A DNA stretch of 64,000 nt from Bacillota bacterium (GTDB lineage Bacteria; Bacillota; Clostridia; Lachnospirales; Lachnospiraceae): contig JAEWMB010000020.1 in assembly GCA_023457255.1 (NCBI GenBank), positions 248,001 to 312,000 of the forward strand, read 5' to 3'. The notes beneath the pieces are model-generated. The model was given only the letters and a program-made list of their open reading frames with translations, was not told the DNA's origin and made no database searches. Positions 24,423 to 31,896 of this stretch are shown piece by piece (the first letter of the stretch is position 1; every line of letters starts with the position of its first letter). Position numbers and translations under genes: made by a program.

Positions 24423-24809
24423 TTGATTATTTTCTATACTATTTTAGCAATATCTTTATGTATATTAACATTCATTTATTATAAAAAGTTTTATAAGAAT
24501 AAACTAAAAAAAGAAATTAAAGCATTAGAATCTTTAAAGAGAGAACTCGAAAACGAAATTGAACTTATTAAAAATACTATAAATAAAACAGATAGTAATT
24601 ATTTCAAATTTATTGACATTAACAATAAAATCGATAAAATAATAGATAAATCAAATGAGCATAAACCTACTAATACAATTGAACTAGGAATTCTTATAAT
24701 AATTGCTACAGCATTAATTCTTTACTTCATGCACAAACTTACATATTACATTCAACCAAATAACCAAATAGAAACATTAAATAACTTATTAAATAAGTTA
24801 AGATTATAA
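24423..24809 (+). CDS. Prophage membrane protein with central coiled coil
   Basis: A 128-residue protein with an N-terminal membrane helix (IIFYTILAISLCILTFIYY), a long charged coiled coil (about 27-85) and a second membrane helix (ELGILIIIATALILYFMH). I place the start at TTG 24423 because AAAGGAAAGGAA is upstream at the right distance; the frame extends to TTG 24384 without a ribosome site. It is encoded opposite to the structural genes and next to the repressor, like lysogenic-conversion or superinfection-exclusion genes of temperate phages. That role is a guess from position and topology. Confidence 0.55.
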   Translation: MIIFYTILAISLCILTFIYYKKFYKNKLKKEIKALESLKRELENEIELIKNTINKTDSNYFKFIDINNKIDKIIDKSNEHKPTNTIELGILIIIATALILYFMHKLTYYIQPNNQIETLNNLLNKLRL

Positions 24810-24839
24810 TTAAAGGACTGCATAATGCTAGTCCTTTAA
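24810..24839. terminator. Bidirectional terminator between the + strand gene and rep
   Basis: TTAAAGGACT pairs with AGTCCTTTAA around a ten-base loop. It lies between two convergent genes and has A/T tracts on both sides. Confidence 0.75.
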
Positions 24840-24897
24840 TTCTTAATTTCACAAATTATTGAACATTTTCAAACAGCTTTTCTAACTCTTCAAATTC

Positions 24898-25956
24898 TTA
24901 ATTTAAAAATGATAATTCCTCTTGTTCCTCTTTACTAACTTTTAAAAATCCGTCTTTATCACCCAGGGCCCTACGCTTTAAATCAAGATAATCAACATAA
25001 TTTTCTTGTGAAAATGGATATTCATGATACCCTTTTTCATCTTTATAATGGAATACTATTGTATCTATACGTCTCAACAACTGTTTAAGGGTATCTAAGT
25101 TTCTATTATCCTCAACCATATTTTTATAAACCATCTCAGGCGGTAATACACTTGTTATATGTACTTCATTCCATAGACAAACACAATTCGTATAACGACT
25201 ATGTAACTGTGTTTTATATCCCTGTAGCATGGATAGAAGAGTACTATACTTTATTTGTCCTCTAAATTCATCCATGAATAATATGGGTTCTCCATTATAC
25301 CTATCAAACCCACCGTTATCATAATCACTTACAAAGTAAAAACTATCTTCACCTTGTTGTTCTGCTATTTGATTAGCTACATAGCTTTTTCCGCTTCCCG
25401 ATTCACCAACATGCCATATAACCTTTATTTTACGTAAAAACGGTGTTTCTGAATGTCTTTTAGCATAATAGGCATCCTTTATTAATTTTTCATATCGGCG
25501 ATAGGAGAGTGACATACCCATAATATACGATGGCGTTAATCCTTGTTGTATTAATTCTTCGATAATTTCTAAATCTCTACGATTTCCCTGTGAACCTTTA
25601 ATTTCCCCATACTGTTGTTCATACAATACTACTTCACCTTTTTCTGCAAACTTTCCCTTTTTCTTTATATAATTAATCGCTTGGTCTTTTGTGCCTTTCG
25701 TAGCTTGCAAGTGTGCGCTAGGTAAAAACTTCTTTAATGCTGTAAATCTCATAGCCTTAACATCTTCCAATACCATGTGTATGTGATGCATTCCTTCTGC
25801 ACTAACACAATATGTCATAGCACATGACCTAGATGGATTTCCATCAGTCCACATACCTATTAATTTTTCAACTACTTCATGTGGTTCTCCTGGGAAGTCA
25901 TGTTCCGCAGGATTATTAAATGTAACAAACCAACTTTTACTAACATCATCAGACAC
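24898..25956 (-). CDS. CRESS-DNA-virus-type replication initiator (HUH endonuclease + SF3 helicase)
   Basis: A 352-residue Rep. The N-terminal endonuclease has motif I WFVTFNNP (9-16), motif II H58-I-H60 (HUH metal site) and motif III Y96-I-K-K with the nicking tyrosine. The superfamily 3 helicase has Walker A GESGSGKS (184-191), Walker B ILFMDEF (225-231) and motif C ITS (267-269) followed by VLPPEMVY. This order, and the FTxNN-like motif I, match circovirus and bacterial pCRESS-plasmid Reps rather than the usual Rep families of inoviruses. It should nick the origin hairpin at 26098-26133 and drive rolling-circle replication. The start is GTG with GGGGGAAG upstream. All catalytic residues are present. 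Confidence 0.9.
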   Translation of the reverse strand: MSDDVSKSWFVTFNNPAEHDFPGEPHEVVEKLIGMWTDGNPSRSCAMTYCVSAEGMHHIHMVLEDVKAMRFTALKKFLPSAHLQATKGTKDQAINYIKKKGKFAEKGEVVLYEQQYGEIKGSQGNRRDLEIIEELIQQGLTPSYIMGMSLSYRRYEKLIKDAYYAKRHSETPFLRKIKVIWHVGESGSGKSYVANQIAEQQGEDSFYFVSDYDNGGFDRYNGEPILFMDEFRGQIKYSTLLSMLQGYKTQLHSRYTNCVCLWNEVHITSVLPPEMVYKNMVEDNRNLDTLKQLLRRIDTIVFHYKDEKGYHEYPFSQENYVDYLDLKRRALGDKDGFLKVSKEEQEELSFLN

Positions 25957-25991
25957 AATACTTCCCCCTTTTTTTCAATGTTTTATCTATT

Positions 25992-26042
25992 TTTGTAACG
26001 AAGTTAATTTGTAACGCATTTGTAACGAGCCCTGGTTACAAA
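25992..26042. repeat. Iterons of the Rep origin
   Basis: TTTGTAACG occurs three times (25992-26000, 26008-26016, 26019-26027), and an inverted near-copy GTTACAAA is at 26035-26042. The core GTAACG recurs beside the origin stem (near 26096-26101). Such iterated sites between rep and the hairpin are the binding sites of CRESS-type Reps. Confidence 0.75.
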
Positions 26043-26097
26043 TTTTAACGTCTACAACCCTATTAAATAAAGGATGTTTCGTAGTTTTCGTAACCGT

Positions 26098-26133
26098 AAC
26101 GAAGTCGGGGGTAATACTAACCCCGACTTCGTT
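26098..26133 (-). other. Rolling-circle origin: stem-loop with TAGTATTAC nonanucleotide
   Basis: AACGAAGTCGGGG (26098-26110) pairs perfectly over 13 bp with CCCCGACTTCGTT (26121-26133). The ten-base loop reads TTAGTATTAC on the minus strand, which contains TAGTATTAC, the circovirus nonanucleotide (consensus NANTATTAC), nicked by Rep between TATT and AC. It is 142 bases upstream of rep, on the same strand as rep and the structural genes, as expected for the virion strand. Confidence 0.9.
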
Positions 26134-26160
26134 TTTTAATTTTACACAATAAATAGAAAA

Positions 26161-26197
26161 CCGTCCTCTGCGGAGTTCCACTTACCGCAGAGGACGG
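26161..26197 (-). terminator. Strong hairpin after zot, terminator
   Basis: CCGTCCTCTGCGG and CCGCAGAGGACGG form a perfect 13-bp stem with an 11-base loop. On the minus strand it is followed by TTTTCTATTT. It sits seven bases after the zot stop, so it probably ends the morphogenesis operon; a second role in ssDNA packaging is possible. Confidence 0.75.
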
Positions 26198-26203
26198 ACA
26201 TTC

Positions 26204-27091
26204 TTATTTCCTATGTAATTTCTTCCACTTCCTATTTAAATTTGATACATTTTCTATACTACCAGCACTTGCTTGCATAGCTAGAATTTCAGCATCACTT
26301 ATAAAGTCACCCTCTTCACATTTTTTCTCTAAATTTGATACACAGGCAAATGTATCATACGCATTATAATCCTTATCTTTAACAAACCAAACGGTACGTC
26401 TAATAGGCTTTATAAGATTAACATTTGTTGCATTTTCCAAGTCCCAGGCATCATAATAATACTGACACTGAAATCTCCACACTTTTTTATTTTCTATAAC
26501 GTAGCTTGTAACCTGTCTAAGTAGCGCATCCATGTGTCCAAACCTTTGAGAAGACACAGCCAGCGTTATTCTATGATGTCTACAAGTAAGTATAGTATTA
26601 AGCAGAGTAGGAGATATGTTTGTTTTAAATGACCTAGAATTCATTTGTACACTAAATTCATCCCCTAAAAATAGACTAACCGTTAATATGTCGTTTTCGT
26701 CATCGATTTTTTGTTGCATTTTACTAACATTGACAATCTGTTTCATTTCCATAAAACTCTCATGTGGTATCACAATGTCTACATTCGAATAAATTTTAAT
26801 CACTTGCGTAACCCATTTTTTACGTCTACGACAGTAAACCATTTTACCATTATATCGACTAAATAGAAGAGTAGCATACTTTACCAAACTTAATGTTTTA
26901 CCTCTTCCAAACAACCCGCACAAACTTATTATTTGACCGTAAGGACATTCTCTCCAACACCTAAACTTAAAATATACGTATAAATCCTTAATTACATAAT
27001 AAACAGTTTTACAAGGATTCAACACTATACCACGAACAACAAGAGAGTATATCACCAAGAATAATAGTACTAAACCTACTAAAAAATACAT
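26204..27091 (-). CDS. zot: Zot-like inovirus assembly ATPase (pI-like)
   Basis: A 295-residue protein with an N-terminal membrane helix (about 2-22) and a P-loop ATPase domain. Walker A is GLFGRGKT (59-66) and Walker B LFLGDEF (140-146), followed by a TCRHHRITLAVSSQR segment typical of Zot/pI proteins. In filamentous phages this inner-membrane ATPase drives assembly and export of the virion. Its start overlaps the stop of the preceding small gene by one base (TAATG), showing translational coupling. Unlike Ff pI, the membrane helix is N-terminal, as in several Gram-positive Zot homologues. Confidence 0.88.
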   Translation of the reverse strand: MYFLVGLVLLFLVIYSLVVRGIVLNPCKTVYYVIKDLYVYFKFRCWRECPYGQIISLCGLFGRGKTLSLVKYATLLFSRYNGKMVYCRRRKKWVTQVIKIYSNVDIVIPHESFMEMKQIVNVSKMQQKIDDENDILTVSLFLGDEFSVQMNSRSFKTNISPTLLNTILTCRHHRITLAVSSQRFGHMDALLRQVTSYVIENKKVWRFQCQYYYDAWDLENATNVNLIKPIRRTVWFVKDKDYNAYDTFACVSNLEKKCEEGDFISDAEILAMQASAGSIENVSNLNRKWKKLHRK

Positions 27092-27225
27092 TATTTACAT
27101 CCTCTCCAAACATATGTTGTAATAACTCCAATAAGTTGTATACAACACAGCAACGAAAATAATATTACAATCGAACGTGGGGTTAAAACATCACCCAGCA
27201 TAAAGCTATTTACTAATTCTTCCAT
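27091..27225 (-). CDS. Small prophage membrane protein (44 residues)
   Basis: A 44-residue protein starting MEELVNSFML with one membrane helix (IVILFSLLCCIQLIGVITTYV) and a basic end. Its stop overlaps the zot start by one base, and its ATG directly follows the stop of the next upstream small gene. It is positioned like the minor coat or assembly peptides of inoviruses. Confidence 0.7.
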   Translation of the reverse strand: MEELVNSFMLGDVLTPRSIVILFSLLCCIQLIGVITTYVWRGCK

Positions 27226-27393
27226 CTATTTCACACTCGCTTTCATACGTTTTGTAATTTCAACAAACAGTAACTTAAATATTTCAAAATACACATAAAG
27301 CAATAACAGATTATATATTCTTGTCATCATAATAAGTTCTGCAGTAGCTTCTAAAGGTATTTCAGTTATAAATGCAAATTCAATTAAACTCAT
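27226..27393 (-). CDS. Small prophage membrane-associated protein (55 residues)
   Basis: A 55-residue protein beginning MSLIEFAFITEIP with a central hydrophobic stretch (YNLLLLYVYFEIFKLLF) and a basic tail. GGGGGTG is five bases before the ATG. The stop is immediately followed by the ATG of the 44-residue gene. Likely a minor coat or assembly component; no family recognised. Confidence 0.68.
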   Translation of the reverse strand: MSLIEFAFITEIPLEATAELIMMTRIYNLLLLYVYFEIFKLLFVEITKRMKASVK

Positions 27394-27402
27394 AGACACC
27401 CC

Positions 27403-27555
27403 CTATGTAAAAATTTTTTTAACGAACAAATAAATGATTCCTAAAATAGCGAAAATAACTAAAATGTCTTTGATACTAAAAACATAACCTAAATAGCTAA
27501 TATTGTAATTTAAAATGCTTATACAGAATAAAAATATCTTTTTTATCGAATCCAT
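27403..27555 (-). CDS. Small prophage membrane protein (50 residues)
   Basis: A 50-residue protein starting MDSIKKIFLF with hydrophobic N-terminal and C-terminal segments (ILVIFAILGIIYLFV) and a KK tail. Its ATG comes one base after the stop of the adsorption protein gene. Minor coat or assembly role inferred from position. Confidence 0.68.
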   Translation of the reverse strand: MDSIKKIFLFCISILNYNISYLGYVFSIKDILVIFAILGIIYLFVKKIFT

Positions 27556-27556
27556 A

Positions 27557-29215
27557 TTATTTACCTACCAATTTCGCAACCAAGAGCAATAGTAATGCAA
27601 ATCCAACAATACCCCATATATAAGCGGGCACCAAACCACTAGTAAAATCTTTCAATAATGCCATAAATCCATTACCATTTGTTCCTTCCAACACATCACT
27701 AACAAAATTTTTTAAATCAGACGCAGACATACCCAATTTATCAGCTTTATCTATCGTATTTACATCATCGTATATCGAATCAAAAATATCCTGTTCACTT
27801 TTTGAACCATCAACATCCCTAAAATCAATCTGATTTCCTAAATCCTTTATTGTGCCATCTGAATAATATGCAACCATAGGACCGTATTCATAGATGGTAA
27901 CATCATCGACAATTACCGTATGCCATACCCTTGCAAGCACATATTCGGTATCAAATTTAAGATTTATATCTGCACCTTTATAATCAAGAGATTGCTTAAC
28001 CCTATCCCCATAGTTAGTTAATATATATTGCTTTTCATCCAACCGAGGGCAAATTGGATCACCTACAAAACCTTCGTTCATTTGCACAATATTATTATAT
28101 TTATAGCCTAATATCGTATATCCTTTTACACCAATACCAAGACTAAGCCTAGCAGGATAAGCACCATCAAAATCCCCCTCATAATTCCATCGAATATCTA
28201 TAGCATAGTCACTCAATTTACTTGCAAAATTAGTTTCATACGTAAGAGTTTTAAGTACTAAATTCTTATTATAACGATATTTATTTGCACCAATAATGTC
28301 TTCTTTATCGTATTTTATATTACCGTCTTTATCTATACTATAATCACCCGTAACAAAGGCATTCTTTAGAATACCTGTTTTTATATAATATTGTAAATCT
28401 TCCATGCTACGGAATTGCATTACACCATCAGCACGATATTTATAAGCGAAAAAGGAGACGTTAGAAGTAACACCTACATCGTAGTCCTTTACCCATGTAC
28501 CAAAAGCAGGATAACTAAGCATTTCTAAAGATAATTCGTTCGACATGAAATACACTCGATAACCACCATCTACAGGTTTTATAAAACAGCCATAGCGAGC
28601 CGTTTTACTTAAATTATTAACACAATGCGTCCAAAGATGCGACAAGCTATTTTCGTTTAAATTTTTGTCTATCCATATTTGCTCCGATGGCACATAAATA
28701 AATTTATTATCAAGGTAAGCGGGAGAGTAAGGAGGATATTCCTCTACATTTTCCATACTTCCAGTTTCCAAATAATTAATCGCAGAAATTTCATCTTTAA
28801 AAACAGGAATTCTAATATCTACACTTTCTATATAAGTATCATTCACCCATACATTACCAACAAATAAATTTTTTATCAATCCCATAATGCCCTCTTGCAT
28901 AGAACCATGTACACTCCAATTCAAATAATTATATGCCTTACTATCAGAACTTCTATATCCATAGACCCAATCATACGATACAATCTTATAAACTCCATCG
29001 ATATCTTTAAACATTGCACTTTTTTGCGCATTCCCAGTATAAACGTTCATCGTATAATACAACTGTCCCGTTTGCCAATGCTTTTCCTGTATCTTAAATC
29101 TTATAATATAGTTAGCATCATCATATTTATTACTGGACGCATAAGCACTAAGACTTGAACTAATCATTATTATAAAAAACAATAACATAAAAACTATCAA
29201 AATTCTTCTTTTCAT
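27557..29215 (-). CDS. Inovirus adsorption/minor coat protein (pIII-like)
   Basis: A 552-residue protein with a signal peptide (about 1-27), a large beta-rich, tyrosine-rich extracellular region and one C-terminal membrane helix (IWGIVGFALLLLLVAKLVGK). This topology, size and place between the major coat and zot genes fit the pIII receptor-binding protein at the virion tip. The sequence itself is not recognisable, as usual for these fast-evolving proteins. The receptor is unknown. It opens a tight cluster with three tiny membrane genes and zot. Confidence 0.75.
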   Translation of the reverse strand: MKRRILIVFMLLFFIIMISSSLSAYASSNKYDDANYIIRFKIQEKHWQTGQLYYTMNVYTGNAQKSAMFKDIDGVYKIVSYDWVYGYRSSDSKAYNYLNWSVHGSMQEGIMGLIKNLFVGNVWVNDTYIESVDIRIPVFKDEISAINYLETGSMENVEEYPPYSPAYLDNKFIYVPSEQIWIDKNLNENSLSHLWTHCVNNLSKTARYGCFIKPVDGGYRVYFMSNELSLEMLSYPAFGTWVKDYDVGVTSNVSFFAYKYRADGVMQFRSMEDLQYYIKTGILKNAFVTGDYSIDKDGNIKYDKEDIIGANKYRYNKNLVLKTLTYETNFASKLSDYAIDIRWNYEGDFDGAYPARLSLGIGVKGYTILGYKYNNIVQMNEGFVGDPICPRLDEKQYILTNYGDRVKQSLDYKGADINLKFDTEYVLARVWHTVIVDDVTIYEYGPMVAYYSDGTIKDLGNQIDFRDVDGSKSEQDIFDSIYDDVNTIDKADKLGMSASDLKNFVSDVLEGTNGNGFMALLKDFTSGLVPAYIWGIVGFALLLLLVAKLVGK

Positions 29216-29277
29216 ATAATCCTTTCCCCATTAAAAAAGGAACAGTTAGACTTATCCAACCGCCCCTTTATGGTTAC

Positions 29278-29466
29278 TTAACCTCGTTTGAGTTTTTTAA
29301 AAATACCAAAGCCCAAACCAATAAGACCTGATACAAAGAATGTTGCAATAAGCGGATGTGACATTGCAGTGTTAAGAATCCATGTAAAAATTGAACTCAT
29401 AAAACCTAAACTTGAATCAATTGCATTTTCAGTAGCAACAGGAGTTGCAGATAAAAAATTAAACAT
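29278..29466 (-). CDS. Inovirus major coat protein (pVIII-like)
   Basis: A 62-residue peptide: a short N-terminal part, an amphipathic middle (ENAIDSSLGFMSSIFTWIL), a membrane helix (IATFFVSGLIGLGFGIF) and a basic end KKLKRG. The basic C-terminus that contacts phage DNA after a single hydrophobic helix is the hallmark of filamentous-phage major coat proteins. GAGGTG precedes the ATG. It lies between the ssDNA-binding-type gene and the adsorption protein gene, the usual order. A signal peptide is not obvious. Confidence 0.78.
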   Translation of the reverse strand: MFNFLSATPVATENAIDSSLGFMSSIFTWILNTAMSHPLIATFFVSGLIGLGFGIFKKLKRG

Positions 29467-29605
29467 TTTTTCACCTCACATTTTTTTATGTAATCGCTAT
29501 CGCGAAATTACCGACAATTTTTAGTTCCTTTTTTATAATTAAGAGGGGTGTTAGCAGAAGAGCGAGCAAACACCCCTCAACGGACAATCATGTAAATCTT
29601 TCAAA

Positions 29606-29648
29606 CCATGTCAAGAAAATTAGAAAATCACGAATTTTCTTGACATGG
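29606..29648 (-). terminator. Perfect 16-bp hairpin between ssDNA-binding-type and coat genes
   Basis: CCATGTCAAGAAAATT (29606-29621) pairs with its complement at 29633-29648 over an 11-base loop. It could be a terminator that sets the ratio of upstream to coat transcripts, although no strong T-tract follows. Its arm GTCAAGAAAATT is identical to the half-site of the dif-like sequence upstream of xerS (34301-34312). Confidence 0.6.
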
Positions 29649-29657
29649 ATAAGGCGG

Positions 29658-29903
29658 TTATTTTACCTCAACAATATCCACTGCAACAGCCTTACCGCCA
29701 AAACCAACATCATAAATAACCTTTATTTGTCTTCCTATCAGAGAAGGTTCAAAATGCTTACCACGTACATAAATTTCTTGTACGTTTTGACCCTGCGCTT
29801 TACAAACGTCCTTATCATAATCACTATAATCTGCAACAGTAGCAAGAACAGTAAACGGAACAGTTTGTTTAGATAAACCAGTTTTAATTCCAATAACTTT
29901 CAT
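29658..29903 (-). CDS. Small ssDNA-binding-type protein (pV-like position)
   Basis: An 81-residue beta-rich protein (GLSKQTVPFTVLATVADY, IGRQIKVIYDVGFGGKAVAV) of the size and position of the inovirus gene V ssDNA-binding protein, which coats phage DNA before export. An OB-like fold is plausible from alternating hydrophobic strands, but there is no diagnostic motif. AGGGAGAG precedes the ATG. In the circular phage it directly follows att and the 118-residue gene. Confidence 0.55.
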   Translation of the reverse strand: MKVIGIKTGLSKQTVPFTVLATVADYSDYDKDVCKAQGQNVQEIYVRGKHFEPSLIGRQIKVIYDVGFGGKAVAVDIVEVK

Positions 29904-29981
29904 AATTTTTCTCTCCCTTATATTTTAATTTTTTATAATAAAAAACTGCCTATCCGTAACCGGAAGACAGTAATAAATATT

Positions 29982-30000
29982 ATTGCGCTAAATCCAGGTT
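29982..30000. repeat. attR direct repeat of the prophage
   Basis: Identical to attL over 19 bases. With the host flank it reads ATTGCGCTAAA-TCCAGG-TTTATCGCAAT, an imperfect 11-6-11 palindrome like a Xer recombination site. Confidence 0.85.
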
Positions 30001-30305
30001 TATCGCAATGATGTATTCGCTTAAAAAGGGATATGCACTTTATCTCTATTATTTTGATATCCCTTATTTTATTGCATCATTTAAATGCTTCTATTTTTTC
30101 TCATAACATTTTCATTTATTAAGTTTATTATACTTACTACAATTATCAACACAATTTTAAAATTATTTTCTTGGTGATATTTAATAATTATTACTAAATT
30201 ATTTCCATATTGTTGACATTTTAAACATCATCTCATTTGTAGTATACATATATTTATTATGTTAACTATATTAACCCTAATATTTACTCTGTTACTATAT
30301 TTAAA

Positions 30306-30346
30306 GAAAGAAAAAGGATTATTGTATTGTGCAATCCCTTTTCTTC
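30306..30346 (-). terminator. Terminator of the threonine aldolase gene
   Basis: An imperfect hairpin pairs GAAAGAAAAAGGATT with AATCCCTTTTCTTC across a 12-base loop, with a T-rich run on the minus strand. It lies 45 bases after the aldolase stop. Confidence 0.55.
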
Positions 30347-30390
30347 AACTTAAGCACTGTTTTCTTTTATATTTATTATCATTATAGCAT

Positions 30391-31434
30391 TTACTTTTTA
30401 TGAAACTCCTCAATATCTTTAAGCAAAGCATCTACATTTCCCACTTTTGTAGCCCAACTTGTACAAAAACGAACTGCATGGTGAGTTTCATCCACCTTAG
30501 CCCAGAAACTATAAGAGTAATTTTCTCCTAAATAATCTAATAAATGAATCGGTAATATAGGAAATTGCTGATTTGTTTTGGAATCATAAAGAAATTGGTA
30601 TCCTTTCTTAGCAAAAGCATCTCGAATTCTCATCGCTTGTATTACTGCATGCGCAGAGATTTCTTGATATAAATTATCAGTAAATAACGTTTCAAACTGC
30701 AACCCCAAAAGACGTCCCTTTGCTAACATTCCGCCGCGCTGTTTCATGTGATAACGGAAATCCTTCTGTAATGCTTTATTTGATATTACAATTGCTTCAC
30801 CAAATAAAGCTCCGACTTTGGTTCCTCCAATGTAAAATATGTCACAATTTGCAGCAAGCTCTACTAAACTTAAGTCATTTCCTTCCGCTGCTAAGGCATA
30901 TCCTAATCTCGCACCATCGATAAAAAGAGGTATCTCCAGCTCTTTGCAAACGTTGTATAGCTCCGCCAATTCTTCTTTATGATATGTGGTTCCATTTTCT
31001 GTTGGATGTGAAATATACACCATTCCAGGCTGTACTACATGCTCATGGCTAGAATCCGCCCAATGCTCCTTGTAATACTCCCTTACTTGCTTTGCTGTAA
31101 TTTTTCCATCTTCGCTGATAAGAGGTAATACCTTATGTCCGGTTGCCTCAATTGCACCGGTCTCATGACAGTTAATGTGTCCGGTTGCAGCAGAAAGAAC
31201 ACCTTGATATGGTCGTAGAATTGAGCTGATAACTGTTGTGTTTGTTTGCGTTCCTCCAACTAAAAAATGTACTGCTAGATCTTGATTACCGCATGCTTCC
31301 CTAATAAGCTCACGAGCATGCTCGCAATAAGGATCTTCTCCATATCCTTTGGTTTGCTCCATATTAGACGAAATTAGCTTGTTTAGTATATTAGGATGAG
31401 CTCCTTCTGTGTAATCCGATTCAAAATGTATCAT
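30391..31434 (-). CDS. ltaE: Low-specificity L-threonine aldolase family enzyme
   Basis: A 347-residue PLP-dependent enzyme of the beta-eliminating lyase/threonine aldolase family. It starts with FESDYTEGAHPNIL, where family members usually have a D-T motif. It has the cofactor-contact region VGGTQTN, the aspartate in LFIDGARLGYAL and the PLP-binding lysine in YIGGTKVGALFGE. It splits L-threonine or allo-threonine to glycine and acetaldehyde; close relatives handle other beta-hydroxy amino acids. GAGAGG precedes the ATG. It stands alone, just outside the prophage right end. Confidence 0.88.
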   Translation of the reverse strand: MIHFESDYTEGAHPNILNKLISSNMEQTKGYGEDPYCEHARELIREACGNQDLAVHFLVGGTQTNTTVISSILRPYQGVLSAATGHINCHETGAIEATGHKVLPLISEDGKITAKQVREYYKEHWADSSHEHVVQPGMVYISHPTENGTTYHKEELAELYNVCKELEIPLFIDGARLGYALAAEGNDLSLVELAANCDIFYIGGTKVGALFGEAIVISNKALQKDFRYHMKQRGGMLAKGRLLGLQFETLFTDNLYQEISAHAVIQAMRIRDAFAKKGYQFLYDSKTNQQFPILPIHLLDYLGENYSYSFWAKVDETHHAVRFCTSWATKVGNVDALLKDIEEFHKK

Positions 31435-31896
31435 AATAACCTCTCTTCTTGCGTATTCGCATGTATTTTATGAAAAGTAATCTTATAAAAAGATCTGACT
31501 ACTACTTTTAAGTTAGTCATTTATATATAGTAATTATTGTTTTTCTTGCTGGATATTTCCCGTTAAAACGTTGCTTGAAAACAGTATCTATAGTACTAGA
31601 TTAAATATGCGCAAAGATATTAAATCTTCCCCCTATTCTACTGAGGCACTAAAATATTATATCAAAAATAAAACAAATCAACAAATAAAAATTTATTTAT
31701 TTCAAAATAATCTCTAATTTTTGATGATAAAAAGTGCAATATAGTAACATCCTTTTTGTATTAAACAGTCCGGATTTAGAATGTTCCTCTAAATCCGGAC
31801 TGTTCATAAGTTAATCTTCATCCATTTTAACAATATTTATTTACAGCATGATTCCAGCAGACAGGGAATTCTGTTAGTTAGAACTTAGTTAAACTA
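31435..31896. other. Gene-free interval with a terminator
   Basis: 462 AT-rich bases between two minus-strand genes. It holds the strong terminator at 31764-31804 and, toward 31435-31700, what should be the promoter of the aldolase gene. No other structure was found. Confidence 0.6.
31764..31804. terminator. Strong rho-independent terminator
   Basis: AACAGTCCGGATTTAGA pairs perfectly over 17 bp with its complement across a seven-base loop. It lies 93 bases after the permease stop. Confidence 0.8.

Larger units (their letters stand above)
22984..30000. mobile_element. Integrated filamentous phage (inovirus) with CRESS-type Rep
   Basis: A ~7.0 kb element bounded by identical 19-base repeats (ATTGCGCTAAATCCAGGTT at 22984-23002 and 29982-30000). 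Minus-strand genes in inovirus order are a small ssDNA-binding-type protein, a major coat-like peptide, a ~550-residue signal-peptide/C-terminal-anchor adsorption protein, three small membrane proteins and a Zot-type ATPase. A terminator, a replication origin hairpin and a rolling-circle Rep follow. A divergent pair on the + strand encodes a ribbon-helix-helix regulator and a coiled-coil membrane protein. No integrase or transposase is present. In the circular form the two small genes next to attL would read straight through att into the ssDNA-binding gene. Confidence 0.88.
29904..30390. other. Right end of the prophage and host intergenic sequence
   Basis: The first ~80 bases belong to the phage and lead into attR. 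The host part is AT-rich without genes. It contains an inverted repeat AAGGGATAT/ATATCCCTT (around 30027-30063) and the terminator of the aldolase gene (30306-30346). Confidence 0.6.

Noticed and set aside
25987..26181. 64-codon minus-strand ORF across the Rep origin
   Set aside because: It is formed by the iterons and the origin hairpin, has no convincing ribosome site and no protein-like pattern.
28679..29158. Plus-strand ORFs opposite the phage adsorption gene
   Set aside because: Shadow frames of the 552-residue gene, without ribosome sites.
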